From: Thermodesulfovibrionia bacterium
Lineage (GTDB): Bacteria; Nitrospirota; Thermodesulfovibrionia; UBA6902
Assembly (NCBI GenBank): GCA_020053105.1
Contig: JAGVNU010000024.1
Coordinates: 1-41,420 of the forward strand
DNA length: 41,420 bases
Direction of reading: 5' to 3'
Shown: positions 1 through 8,122 of the stretch, piece after piece
How positions within the stretch are numbered: position 1 is the stretch's first letter
Layout of the letters: the number at the start of each line of letters is the position of its first letter
Program-made: the position numbers and the translations under genes
The notes under the pieces: model-generated
The model's database searches: none
The model's input: only the letters and a program-made list of their open reading frames with translations
Told to the model about the DNA's origin: nothing

Positions 1-111
1 CAGCAACCTTTGACCACGATAATGACTCAATAGATTATAAAATTAGTCTCGATCCCTTGTGAAAATAGTGTTGCAGTTTTCTAAATCGGGATTTGGGTCT
101 TTATGTAATAA

Positions 112-140
112 TTGACAATTGGCACCCGATAATTGATAAT
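112..140 (+). promoter_or_regulatory. sigma70-like promoter of gspDEF
   Basis: TTGACA at 112-117 and GATAAT at 135-140 are separated by exactly 17 bases, so the -35 matches 6/6 and the -10 matches 5/6. Initiation would fall near 147, leaving a leader of about 43 bases before the gspD start at 190. This position excludes the upstream in-frame ATG at 133 as the main start. Confidence 0.65.
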
Positions 141-189
141 TGATAAGCCAAAAAATTCATCCGGCATTAAAATTCACAGGGAGCTGTTA

Positions 190-2826
190 ATGAGATTTAT
201 TAAACTGTCTATAGCGCTGTTTTCCATCGTCCTTGTGATATTGTCCTTTTCATCTCTGTCCTATGCTGCCAATGATAATCCGGGCCGTATAACAGACCGG
301 TCCGGCCGGATAGCCTTCAATTTTGTGGATGTCGAAATAGCCACAATAGTCAAGTTTATCAGCGAGATTACAGGCAACAATTTCATTTTTGATGAGAGGG
401 TAAAAGGGAAAATCACCATCATAGCCCCGACAAAACTGTCTATTGACGAGTCCTTTACTCTCTTCACATCCGTGTTAAGTCTCAAAGGCTTCACGATAAT
501 CCCTTCCGGACTCAAGACTTATAAAATACTCCCCTCTTCTCTTGCAAAGCAGGAAGGGATACTGTCCCAGGATGAAACAATCCCTGTCAATGAGGGCTAT
601 ATTACAAAACTTGTCCCTGTGGAAAACATTAAAGTTGACGAGGCCGTACAGTTTTTACGCCCCGTGATTTCAAGGGACGGGCACCTGTCTTCCTTTGGAC
701 CAGGCAACATGCTTCTCGTTGTTGACTCAGCCATAAACATAGACAAAGTAATATCCCTGCTCGCTATCATAGATAAACCTTCCATAAAAGGAGAAGAGGC
801 GGGAATTAATGTCTACTTCCTTGAATATGCGGATGCAACAGACCTTGCAAAGGTTTTGCAGGGAATAATAAAGGACTTACAAACAACCTATAAGACCGGG
901 CTAAGGTCTGCTCCCAAAAATACCACCCCCGACGCACCTCCGATATTAAGCGTCACTCCGGACAAGGCAACCAACTCCCTTGTAATTGTCGCGCCCTATT
1001 CCGATTACCAGAATATCGTACAGGTGATCAAGACGCTCGACAAGAAGAGAAAGCAGGTGTTTGTCGAGGCCATGATAGTTGAAGCGTCAATAGATAAACT
1101 GAAGGACCTCGGCTCAAAGTGGAGGGCCATGGCAACTCATAATGGTGAACCCATAGCAGTTGGCGGGGTCGGAAATATCGGAGCGGAAACCCTCCTGAAT
1201 ATCGTTAACGGTCTCTCCGGGATATCAATCGGCGGGATGGGAAACTTTTTCGATGTCCCTATAACCTCAATCAGTACAAGCGGATCAGCCAGCACACAGA
1301 CGCTCACGGCGCCTGGGTTTGCTGCCCTTTTCAGTTTAAGCGAATTCAAAGACGCGATTAATGTGCTTTCCACGCCCCAGATACTCACCTCCGACAATCA
1401 GGAAGCTGAAATACTCGTCGGTGAGAACGTGCCTTTTATATCACAGAGAGAGCGTGACGCAACCACGGCCACTACTGTGCTGAATTCTATTACGAGGACA
1501 GATGTCGGAATCAAGCTTCAGATAACCCCGCAGATAACCGAGGGTGACTACGTGAAACTCGACATATTTCAGGAGATATCCTCGGTAAAGAGCGCCTCAG
1601 ATGATATCCTCACGTCTGTAGGACCTACCACAACCAAGCGTGCCACAAAAACTTCGGTGCTGGTCAAAGACGGACGCACAGTTGTCATCGGCGGGCTCAT
1701 GCAGGAAAAGGACGAGGAAACTATTACCAAGGTGCCTCTGCTTGGAGACATACCGCTTCTTGGATGGCTTTTCAAATTCAAGAGTGTATCACACAATAAA
1801 ACCAATCTCCTTGTATTTCTGTCACCGCATGTCGTCAAAGAAACAGTGCAGTTGACTCAATTGACTGAAGAGAAATATAAAGAATTTGTGACAAGAGAGA
1901 AATTATACAGAGAGGGCGAGCTGCTGGTTAAATTCAAGGAAGAAGTTTCAAGGGACAGGGTACTTGAAATATTTTCACAGCAGAAGGCTACCATCATTAA
2001 ATATTTTGAAGCCATAAATGTTTACCAGATACAATTGAAATCTGACAGGACTATCGAAGATGCCATTAAAGATTTTTCAGCCTTCCCTGAAGTCCTTTAC
2101 GCAGAGCCGAATTACAAGGTCAAACTGCAGACGCCCCCTGAGGAAGCTGATAAAAAAGAGCCGGAAATCAATATTAATAAAACCAACGGCGTGCTTCATG
2201 AGGAAAAGACGTTTCCCCCCGCGATTTCAGATACGGAAAAGACCTCGCCTGCGTTCGACTTTAATAATTCCCCGGGACTGAACGATGAGGAAGCGCCGTC
2301 TCAGACGGACATTGATAAAAAAAAAACAGCCCCTGATAATGAAGGCAGCGGACCTGACTATATAGCCCCGGAACCATTACCTGTCCTTCCCCAGCGCATT
2401 GACGGAAAGCCGGAAATGCCTGCTGCGGATAGTTCCGCCCCCGACACAAAAAAAACAGAAGTAGTCGCCAAACCCAGTCAAATTCCGCCCGCTGATAGCA
2501 TAAGCACGGCAGCTGCAGATGATGAAGTAGTCGTGCCTGCAGAAAAAAAGACGGTCCCGGTCTTTGAACATACAGAAACCAGAAAAGATATGTCCGGCAA
2601 CAGCAGATATTTTATTCAGGTCGGGGCCTGGATCAATGCAAAATTTGCTCTGGAGACTCTGGAAAAATTAAAGGCGCTTTATCCCGGCATATACATGACT
2701 GAGGAAGGCAAGTTCAACAAGGTAAGGATCCCCGGGACAACCAGCAAAACAAAAGATACCTTAATGTTAAAAGAGCTTAAAGAAAAATATAACCTGAATC
2801 CTATTCTGGTAAATATTAAGACCTAA
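190..2826 (+). CDS. gspD: Type II secretion secretin GspD with C-terminal prodomain-like and SPOR extension
   Basis: Outer-membrane secretin, the multimeric exit channel of the type II secretion system. I start it at ATG 190 rather than 133 because AGGGAG lies at 178-183 with 6-base spacing and the upstream ATG sits inside the promoter. From 190 the protein is 878 aa. It has a signal peptide ending SLSYA, an N0/STN domain (about 40-115), two visible secretin_N ring domains (about 135-290, one fewer than the usual three), and the secretin core (about 287-550) with the signature GPTTTKR and VPLLGDIPLLGWLF. Unusually it continues for more than 300 aa. A module at about 573-647 (GELLVKFKEE ... 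YAEPNY) resembles the N-terminal prodomain of fervidolysin-type subtilases. A charged, Pro-rich linker follows, then a SPOR-like domain (about 805-877, YFIQVGAW). The SPOR part would bind denuded peptidoglycan and may anchor the channel. Core assignment is certain; the extension is assigned by pattern only. Confidence 0.95.
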   Translation: MRFIKLSIALFSIVLVILSFSSLSYAANDNPGRITDRSGRIAFNFVDVEIATIVKFISEITGNNFIFDERVKGKITIIAPTKLSIDESFTLFTSVLSLKGFTIIPSGLKTYKILPSSLAKQEGILSQDETIPVNEGYITKLVPVENIKVDEAVQFLRPVISRDGHLSSFGPGNMLLVVDSAINIDKVISLLAIIDKPSIKGEEAGINVYFLEYADATDLAKVLQGIIKDLQTTYKTGLRSAPKNTTPDAPPILSVTPDKATNSLVIVAPYSDYQNIVQVIKTLDKKRKQVFVEAMIVEASIDKLKDLGSKWRAMATHNGEPIAVGGVGNIGAETLLNIVNGLSGISIGGMGNFFDVPITSISTSGSASTQTLTAPGFAALFSLSEFKDAINVLSTPQILTSDNQEAEILVGENVPFISQRERDATTATTVLNSITRTDVGIKLQITPQITEGDYVKLDIFQEISSVKSASDDILTSVGPTTTKRATKTSVLVKDGRTVVIGGLMQEKDEETITKVPLLGDIPLLGWLFKFKSVSHNKTNLLVFLSPHVVKETVQLTQLTEEKYKEFVTREKLYREGELLVKFKEEVSRDRVLEIFSQQKATIIKYFEAINVYQIQLKSDRTIEDAIKDFSAFPEVLYAEPNYKVKLQTPPEEADKKEPEININKTNGVLHEEKTFPPAISDTEKTSPAFDFNNSPGLNDEEAPSQTDIDKKKTAPDNEGSGPDYIAPEPLPVLPQRIDGKPEMPAADSSAPDTKKTEVVAKPSQIPPADSISTAAADDEVVVPAEKKTVPVFEHTETRKDMSGNSRYFIQVGAWINAKFALETLEKLKALYPGIYMTEEGKFNKVRIPGTTSKTKDTLMLKELKEKYNLNPILVNIKT

Positions 2827-2846
2827 CGTCTTACCGGCGCGCTGTT

Positions 2847-4364
2847 ATGGAAACCATTGACAACATCAATGATGACGACATAGAGACCGAACTCATTGAG
2901 CAGATATCCCTTCCCTTTGCAAAAGGCAATGTCTTCCTGCCTCTGAGAAGAGAAAACGATGAACTACTGGGCGCTGTTGCCGACAGCCGGGGGGTCTTTG
3001 CCCTCAGGGACCTGGCAAGGGCCCTAAATCTCAAACCCCGTCCTGTGCAGGCTGATGAGAAAGTTATTATTGACGCCATTAACCGTATCTTCAGCCGGAC
3101 CAGCAGGGTTGATGAGGCCATGGGTGTCATCAGGGGGGAAGACCTTTCCCTTGTGGCAACAGAATTCGAATCGCCGAAGGACCTGCTGGAGCTGACCGAA
3201 GAAGCGCCTATCATCCGTCTGCTGAATGCCCTTTTAATGGAAGCTGCAAAGGAGAAGGCAAGTGATATACATATCGAGCCATACGAAAAAGGCATTGACG
3301 TCAGGTTCAGGGTTGACGGCATATTAAAAAAAGTGCTGGCCCCTCCCAAAATAATACATGATGCACTGATATCGAGGATAAAAATTATAGCAGGCCTCGA
3401 CATCGCTGAAAAGAGACTGCCCCAGGACGGGAGGATACAGCTGCTCGTCGGCGGAAAAAGCATTGATATAAGAGTGTCCATAATCCCCACGGCCCTGGGA
3501 GAAAGGGCGGTCTTAAGACTTCTGGACAGGCATTCCGGCATTCTGAGCCTTGAAATGCTGGGCCTCGCTGACTCGCTTCTGCTCTCATTGAAGAACGCCC
3601 TTTCAAGACACAATGGGATCATCCTTGTCACCGGCCCCACAGGCTCAGGGAAAACCACAACGCTATACGCTTCTCTTATCAGGCTCAATACCGAAGACCG
3701 GAACATTATCACCGTCGAGGACCCGGTGGAATATCAGTTAAGCGGTATAGGTCAGATGCATATAAACCCCAAGATCGGGCTTACGTTTTCAACAGGACTG
3801 CGGTCAATATTAAGACAGGACCCCGACATAATGATGGTCGGGGAGATAAGGGACCTCGAGACCGCGGAAATCGCCGTGCATGCCTCACTGACCGGACATC
3901 TGGTGCTCAGCACCCTGCATACGAATGATGCCCCCAGCGCCGCCACGCGGCTTATCGATATGGGGATAGAACCTTTTCTTGTCGCATCTTCACTTGTCTG
4001 CGTATTGGCCCAAAGGCTTGTAAGAGTAATCTGTCCGTTCTGCAAGGAGTCATATGAACCCACAAAGCAGGAGCTGACTTACCTGAGGATGGACCCGCCG
4101 CCCTCTCATCTGTATCACGGAAAAGGCTGCGATAAATGCCTCGGCAAAGGGTATCTCGGCAGGACGGGAATCTACGAACTGCTTGAGATAACTCCGGCCA
4201 TACGAACAATGATTTCAGAGAGAAAAGACGCGCAGTTCATTAAAGCAGCGGCCATCCGTTCCGGATTTAAACCCCTGCATAATAATGCTGCGGACAATAT
4301 TATAAAAGGCATTACCACAATAGAAGAAGTCATGCGCGTGACACTAAGGGAAGTGGAAGTGTAA
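2847..4364 (+). CDS. gspE: Type II secretion ATPase GspE
   Basis: Cytoplasmic hexameric ATPase that powers pseudopilus assembly. At 505 aa it is a normal family length. It has an N-terminal GspE_N/MshEN-type domain (roughly the first 120 aa), a Walker A GPTGSGKTT at 263-271, the Asp box and Walker B region (ILRQDPDIMMVGEIRD), the His box (LSTLHTNDA), and a tetracysteine zinc motif (CPFC ... CDKC) near 395-440 that is typical of GspE/PilB. It starts 20 bases after gspD and ends 3 bases before gspF, so D-E-F form one operon. All catalytic motifs are intact. Confidence 0.96.
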   Translation: METIDNINDDDIETELIEQISLPFAKGNVFLPLRRENDELLGAVADSRGVFALRDLARALNLKPRPVQADEKVIIDAINRIFSRTSRVDEAMGVIRGEDLSLVATEFESPKDLLELTEEAPIIRLLNALLMEAAKEKASDIHIEPYEKGIDVRFRVDGILKKVLAPPKIIHDALISRIKIIAGLDIAEKRLPQDGRIQLLVGGKSIDIRVSIIPTALGERAVLRLLDRHSGILSLEMLGLADSLLLSLKNALSRHNGIILVTGPTGSGKTTTLYASLIRLNTEDRNIITVEDPVEYQLSGIGQMHINPKIGLTFSTGLRSILRQDPDIMMVGEIRDLETAEIAVHASLTGHLVLSTLHTNDAPSAATRLIDMGIEPFLVASSLVCVLAQRLVRVICPFCKESYEPTKQELTYLRMDPPPSHLYHGKGCDKCLGKGYLGRTGIYELLEITPAIRTMISERKDAQFIKAAAIRSGFKPLHNNAADNIIKGITTIEEVMRVTLREVEV

Positions 4365-4367
4365 GAA

Positions 4368-5543
4368 ATGCCTGTTTTTAAATATCGCGGATATAACCAG
4401 GACGGCTCGGCCTCAGAAGGAGTGATTGAAGCCGACGGACAGAAAGACGCCTCTCTAAAATTAAAATCAAAAGGCATTTTCCCAAAAGAAATAACCGAGT
4501 CACTGCCGTCCGGCAAAAATTTATTCTCAAGAAAATACTCGCCTTTAACCCTCTCCAATATTACAAGAAGGCTTTCCACCCTATTATCAGCTGGGGTCCC
4601 TCTGATTGATGCAATAAGCGCGTTGTCTTCAGAACAGAAAGGTGAATGGAGACATATATTGACGGACCTTAAGGACCGTCTTGCCGGAGGTTCATCCTTC
4701 TCACGGGCCATGCAGGCCTATCCTGCTATATTTCCTGATTTCTTTACAGGGATGATCGCAGCAGGCGAAAGCAGCGGTAAATTGACCGAGGTCCTTTTAA
4801 AACTCGCGGACTATCTCGAAAGCGAACTCAATATCAAAAATAAAATTACAACGGCCCTGGTATATCCGGCGTTTATGGCCTTTGTCAGTATAGGCATTGT
4901 GCTGTTCCTGTTTACCTTTGTGATACCGAAGATTACAAAAATATTCGAGGAAACCTCGGCCAGCCTGCCGGTTGTCACCATCATCCTTATCTGGATAAGC
5001 TCGGCGTTAAAAAATTTCTGGTGGCTGCTTCTGGCCCTTGGAGGGGGCGCTGTTTTTTTATTCAGGAGAATCAAGCGGACAAACAGGGCATTAATAGATT
5101 CAATGCTCCTTAAAGAGCCGACCGGTATATTAATGGGCCTTTACATGCTCAGGTTTTCCATGACAATGGGTTTTCTCCTATCAGGCGGACTGCCGATCCT
5201 TAAGGCAATGCAGTTGACCTCGAAGGCCACAGGCAACGTAGTACTGGAAAACAAAATCATGGATGCCCAGACCCGGGTGTCCCAGGGGTCCAGGCTTTCG
5301 ACCAGCCTTGAGGGATTCCCACCTACCCTCCTTCAAATAATATCCACCGGGGAACAAACAGGGAAACTCCCTGAGGTGCTGCAAAAGACAGCCGAATCAT
5401 ACGAGTCCGAGTTCGACAGAAAACTCCAGAGGGTGATAAGCCTTCTGGAACCGGTACTGATACTGGTAATGGGTCTGGTGGTCGGATTTATAGTGGTGTC
5501 GGTCCTCCTTCCTATATTTGAGATGAACCAGGTTATGAAGTAA
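4368..5543 (+). CDS. gspF: Type II secretion inner-membrane platform protein GspF
   Basis: Polytopic inner-membrane platform protein of the type II secretion system, 391 aa, the normal size. It opens with the family hallmark MPVFKYRGYNQDG and contains two T2SSF repeats (LSTLLSAGVPLIDAI in the first, FSMTMGFLLSGGLPIL in the second). The three hydrophobic segments expected are present: near 165-190, near 205-230, and at the C-terminus (VLILVMGLVVGFIVVSVLLPIF). It lies 3 bases after gspE. The operon breaks off here: the pseudopilin genes resume only at 12779. Confidence 0.95.
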   Translation: MPVFKYRGYNQDGSASEGVIEADGQKDASLKLKSKGIFPKEITESLPSGKNLFSRKYSPLTLSNITRRLSTLLSAGVPLIDAISALSSEQKGEWRHILTDLKDRLAGGSSFSRAMQAYPAIFPDFFTGMIAAGESSGKLTEVLLKLADYLESELNIKNKITTALVYPAFMAFVSIGIVLFLFTFVIPKITKIFEETSASLPVVTIILIWISSALKNFWWLLLALGGGAVFLFRRIKRTNRALIDSMLLKEPTGILMGLYMLRFSMTMGFLLSGGLPILKAMQLTSKATGNVVLENKIMDAQTRVSQGSRLSTSLEGFPPTLLQIISTGEQTGKLPEVLQKTAESYESEFDRKLQRVISLLEPVLILVMGLVVGFIVVSVLLPIFEMNQVMK

Positions 5544-5700
5544 CGGGCCGGCGCCGCTTACCTCCCGATACAGGCGCAATACTTATGTTTCATTCGATAT
5601 CATGTCCGCTCTCCTCCAGTGACAGAGCAATCCTGCAACTACTAAAGTTCCAATGTTATTATGCCGTTTAAACAAGTGATGCTGAATCTCATTAACTATT

Positions 5701-5721
5701 GCCTTAATTTACATGTAAGGC
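5701..5721. promoter_or_regulatory. Short inverted repeat upstream of two-CW gene
   Basis: GCCTTA (5701-5706) and TAAGGC (5716-5721) form a 6-bp dyad around a 9-base centre, about 25 bases before the start codon at 5747. It could be a small operator or simply chance. No clear -35/-10 pair was seen beside it. Confidence 0.2.
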
Positions 5722-5746
5722 TAAGCTGTAAAACGGAGGGGTAAAT

Positions 5747-6058
5747 ATGTCTAAGCAAAACTGTTGGGAAATTAAAAAGTGCGGAAGAGAAGCAGGTGGA
5801 GCAAAAAGTGGCGAAATGGGCGTTTGTCCGGCTGCTTCGAGTACATCCACTAATGGAGTAAACAGCGGAAAGAACGGCGGCCGCATTTGCTGGGCAGTTG
5901 CAGGCACCTTTTGCGGAGGAAAAGTCCAGGGTGACTTTGCTCAGAAATCGGTCTCGTGTATGTCCTGTGAAGTATTTAAAACAATCAAAAAAGAGGAAGG
6001 GACTGAGGGATTTGTCCTGATGAAACCCGGCCAGAAATACGCAACGTCAGCCAAGTAA
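5747..6058 (+). CDS. Small cysteine-rich two-CW domain protein
   Basis: A 103-aa soluble protein with no signal peptide, preceded by a good ribosome site (GGAGGGG, 5 bases before ATG). The pattern CWEIKKCGRE ... CPAA ... ICW ... TFCGGKVQGDFAQK ... CMSCEVF holds eight cysteines spaced as in the two-CW family, small proteins seen alone or fused to sensor proteins in Deltaproteobacteria and Nitrospirota. The cysteines suggest metal or Fe-S binding; no biochemical function is established that I know of. It stands alone between gspF and a convergent metalloprotease gene. Confidence 0.75.
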   Translation: MSKQNCWEIKKCGREAGGAKSGEMGVCPAASSTSTNGVNSGKNGGRICWAVAGTFCGGKVQGDFAQKSVSCMSCEVFKTIKKEEGTEGFVLMKPGQKYATSAK

Positions 6059-6100
6059 CAGTCAATTTGATCTTTCATTAAACAGCAAATCATCATCACC

Positions 6101-6129
6101 ATGTGCAGGGTCTTCAGGGCCTTGCACAT
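6101..6129. terminator. Hairpin between convergent genes, no U tract
   Basis: ATGTGCAGGG (6101-6110) pairs with CCTTGCACAT (6120-6129) over 10 bp with one G-U pair and a 9-base loop. It lies between the two-CW gene (+) and the end of the metalloprotease gene (-). There is no T run on either side, so termination is a guess from position. Confidence 0.3.
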
Positions 6130-6173
6130 CTGCGTCCCCTGGTTTCACTTATCTGCGCCGTACGAATTTTCGG

Positions 6174-8063
6174 TCAATCGGCAACTTCTTTCTTCCTGCT
6201 TAATAATATTAAAATGAATGCCCAAACAGAAGTTGCAATCAGCGTATACGCAGGATATTTTATTGAATACACAACAGGCGTCAGCATGTATCTTACCGCT
6301 GTCTTCAAGGCCACATGGCTTTTTATGTAATCGGCAACAGGTGGGGAAAATTTATAATAATAGCTGACAAATTTGCTGCCTGCCGGGTTTGTCAATAGAT
6401 GTTCATCCCTGAATCTTCTTAATACCCGCACCTCTTCCGCAAGATAGCTTCCATAAGCCGCTGTTGCGATAAAACATTTTCTGTCATCATCTGTTATATC
6501 CCGTGATATTGATACGGAATAGGTTTTGCTGTCCTGAGAAGATGATGTATTCATAATGATAATTACCGCACTTGAATAGGTGGAGTCAGTGCCGAAGCGC
6601 TTTAATTGATAGTAGACCTCAGGATTATCCAGGGCTATGTCCTGTTCATCATATCCTCCGGAAGCCCTGCTGAAAATAAGTCGCACCGCGATGTGTCCTG
6701 AATCCATATTATGAAAAGTAAAGATAATGTTCGATGAGGCAGCATCCGGTTTAAAGGCATAGTAATGCGATGACAGATGGTCCAATGACCCGCTTATATT
6801 CTGTGGATATGACGTGTATGTTGCCTCATGCCGCACAGGAGGGTAACGCACCCCGTCCGGATAATCCCTCCTGTAATTTGCAGATTGTAATAAGGGGAAG
6901 GTTGCGGCCAAAGATGTTCCCCGTGACAATAGTTCATCCGATACCGCCTCAAGCGCAGTTGAGCCGCTGCTGATCCTCTCCCATACGGACCTTATCGCGG
7001 CTGCGCCGTATTCTTCCGAGATATATTTTGCAAATACAATCGTGCCGTATTCGTGAGAGGCATCAGTAGAGTTCAATGAATATTGAGGCCGGTCAAACCA
7101 TCTCTCAGGCCTTGACGTCGCGCCTGCGCTTGTTGCTCCGTCGATCTTATACCAGGTCTCGCCGCTGTCCCATTTACCATTATCATTACTGTCATCATAT
7201 TTAAAGCCGGTATAATTCAGATAATCTTTTACTTCTGGGTAAATCATGTCTTCCAGCCATGAGCCTGTAGCCTCCATCCACCATCCGTTTGCAAATATAT
7301 TGGTAGTGTACTGAAAATGAGAGGCATGAAAAAATTCGTGCGCGGCCGTCACCTTCAGCGCCCCCTGTCTCTGATCATCGGGATCAAGATTCTCAGGAAA
7401 CCCTTCAAAATCATTTTCCACAACTATATAAACATCAGAAGGGCCTGTATCAAAATTTGTATAGCCAAGCGCATTCATATCAACCAGATACACATCAATC
7501 CTTCCGTCACCTCCTGCCGTGACGTCAGACGGCGGAGCAGTATAACCCATGTTAGTGATTGTTTCCGTCCATGAATGATCAAGGTATCCCGCAAGGTTAG
7601 ATACGTACGGAGGAACCGTCCCCTGGTTTCCGTCAGAACCGTAAACCGCATCGCCGTGCGTATCGTCTTCAGTATAGTGAATTTTGAATTGCCCGCCGGG
7701 GCTGTCAAATGTCCATACGGCAATCCCGACTCCATAATAATCCTCATCCCCGCCGTCAGCAGGTCTGAAAATAATAAATTCGCTGCCTTTAAAGAGCAGC
7801 CCGCTGTTTTGTCTTGCCTCATGGATAATGGAAGTCGCTGATTTGACAGGGATGTCCGATTGATAAGCTAGTGGGAGTTTCTTCTTGTTAAAAACTGCGT
7901 ATAGTTTATAATTCAGCGCGGCCTGATAGCCAAGCTCACCTCTCTCGTAGGCCTTCTGTAACAGCATAACGCTATCATCGCCTGCAAAGGAATGCATGGG
8001 ATGCAGCAATAGAAATAATAATAAAACACAGCCTGTCAAATATGGCATGATCAGATTCATCAT
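6174..8063 (-). CDS. Secreted MXAN_6640-family putative metalloprotease with CFI-box C-terminus
   Basis: Probably a secreted zinc protease. I place the start at the ATG pair 8063/8060 (629 aa) rather than 8120, because a perfect intrinsic terminator for the upstream gene lies at 8078-8107, inside the longer reading frame. The N-terminus is a signal peptide ([19 protein letters not shown]). The middle has HEFFH in [13 protein letters not shown], the HExxH zinc site, and the general layout of the MXAN_6640 family of extracellular proteases. The C-terminus carries [10 protein letters not shown], the CFI-box C-terminal motif, followed by a conserved tail and a hydrophobic segment ([10 protein letters not shown]) ending in RKKE. 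This resembles a sorting or anchoring tail. It lies inside the interrupted T2SS locus, so it is a candidate secretion substrate (inference). No clear Shine-Dalgarno sequence was found for any of its starts. Confidence 0.75.
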   Translation of the reverse strand: MMNLIMPYLTGCVLLLFLLLHPMHSFAGDDSVMLLQKAYERGELGYQAALNYKLYAVFNKKKLPLAYQSDIPVKSATSIIHEARQNSGLLFKGSEFIIFRPADGGDEDYYGVGIAVWTFDSPGGQFKIHYTEDDTHGDAVYGSDGNQGTVPPYVSNLAGYLDHSWTETITNMGYTAPPSDVTAGGDGRIDVYLVDMNALGYTNFDTGPSDVYIVVENDFEGFPENLDPDDQRQGALKVTAAHEFFHASHFQYTTNIFANGWWMEATGSWLEDMIYPEVKDYLNYTGFKYDDSNDNGKWDSGETWYKIDGATSAGATSRPERWFDRPQYSLNSTDASHEYGTIVFAKYISEEYGAAAIRSVWERISSGSTALEAVSDELLSRGTSLAATFPLLQSANYRRDYPDGVRYPPVRHEATYTSYPQNISGSLDHLSSHYYAFKPDAASSNIIFTFHNMDSGHIAVRLIFSRASGGYDEQDIALDNPEVYYQLKRFGTDSTYSSAVIIIMNTSSSQDSKTYSVSISRDITDDDRKCFIATAAYGSYLAEEVRVLRRFRDEHLLTNPAGSKFVSYYYKFSPPVADYIKSHVALKTAVRYMLTPVVYSIKYPAYTLIATSVWAFILILLSRKKEVAD

Positions 8064-8077
8064 GTTTATAATGGCAT

Positions 8078-8107
8078 AAAAAAGGGCGGGACTGTAAAGT
8101 CCCGCCC
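8078..8107 (-). terminator. Intrinsic terminator of the 803-aa lipoprotein gene
   Basis: On the minus strand a perfect 10-bp stem, GGGCGGGACT / AGTCCCGCCC with a 4-base loop (8084-8107), is followed directly by six U (8078-8083). It starts about 16 bases after the lipoprotein stop codon. It is a classical rho-independent terminator and separates that gene from the metalloprotease gene. Confidence 0.85.
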
Positions 8108-8122
8108 CTTTCGTAAGCATTT

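Noticed and set aside
133-189. Upstream ATG for gspD giving 19 extra residues
   Set aside because: It lies within the predicted -10 region and has no ribosome site, and the extension would precede the signal peptide.
2831-3712. 293-aa ORF antisense to gspE
   Set aside because: Shadow of a GC-rich real gene with no domain or ribosome site; gspE on the other strand is certain.
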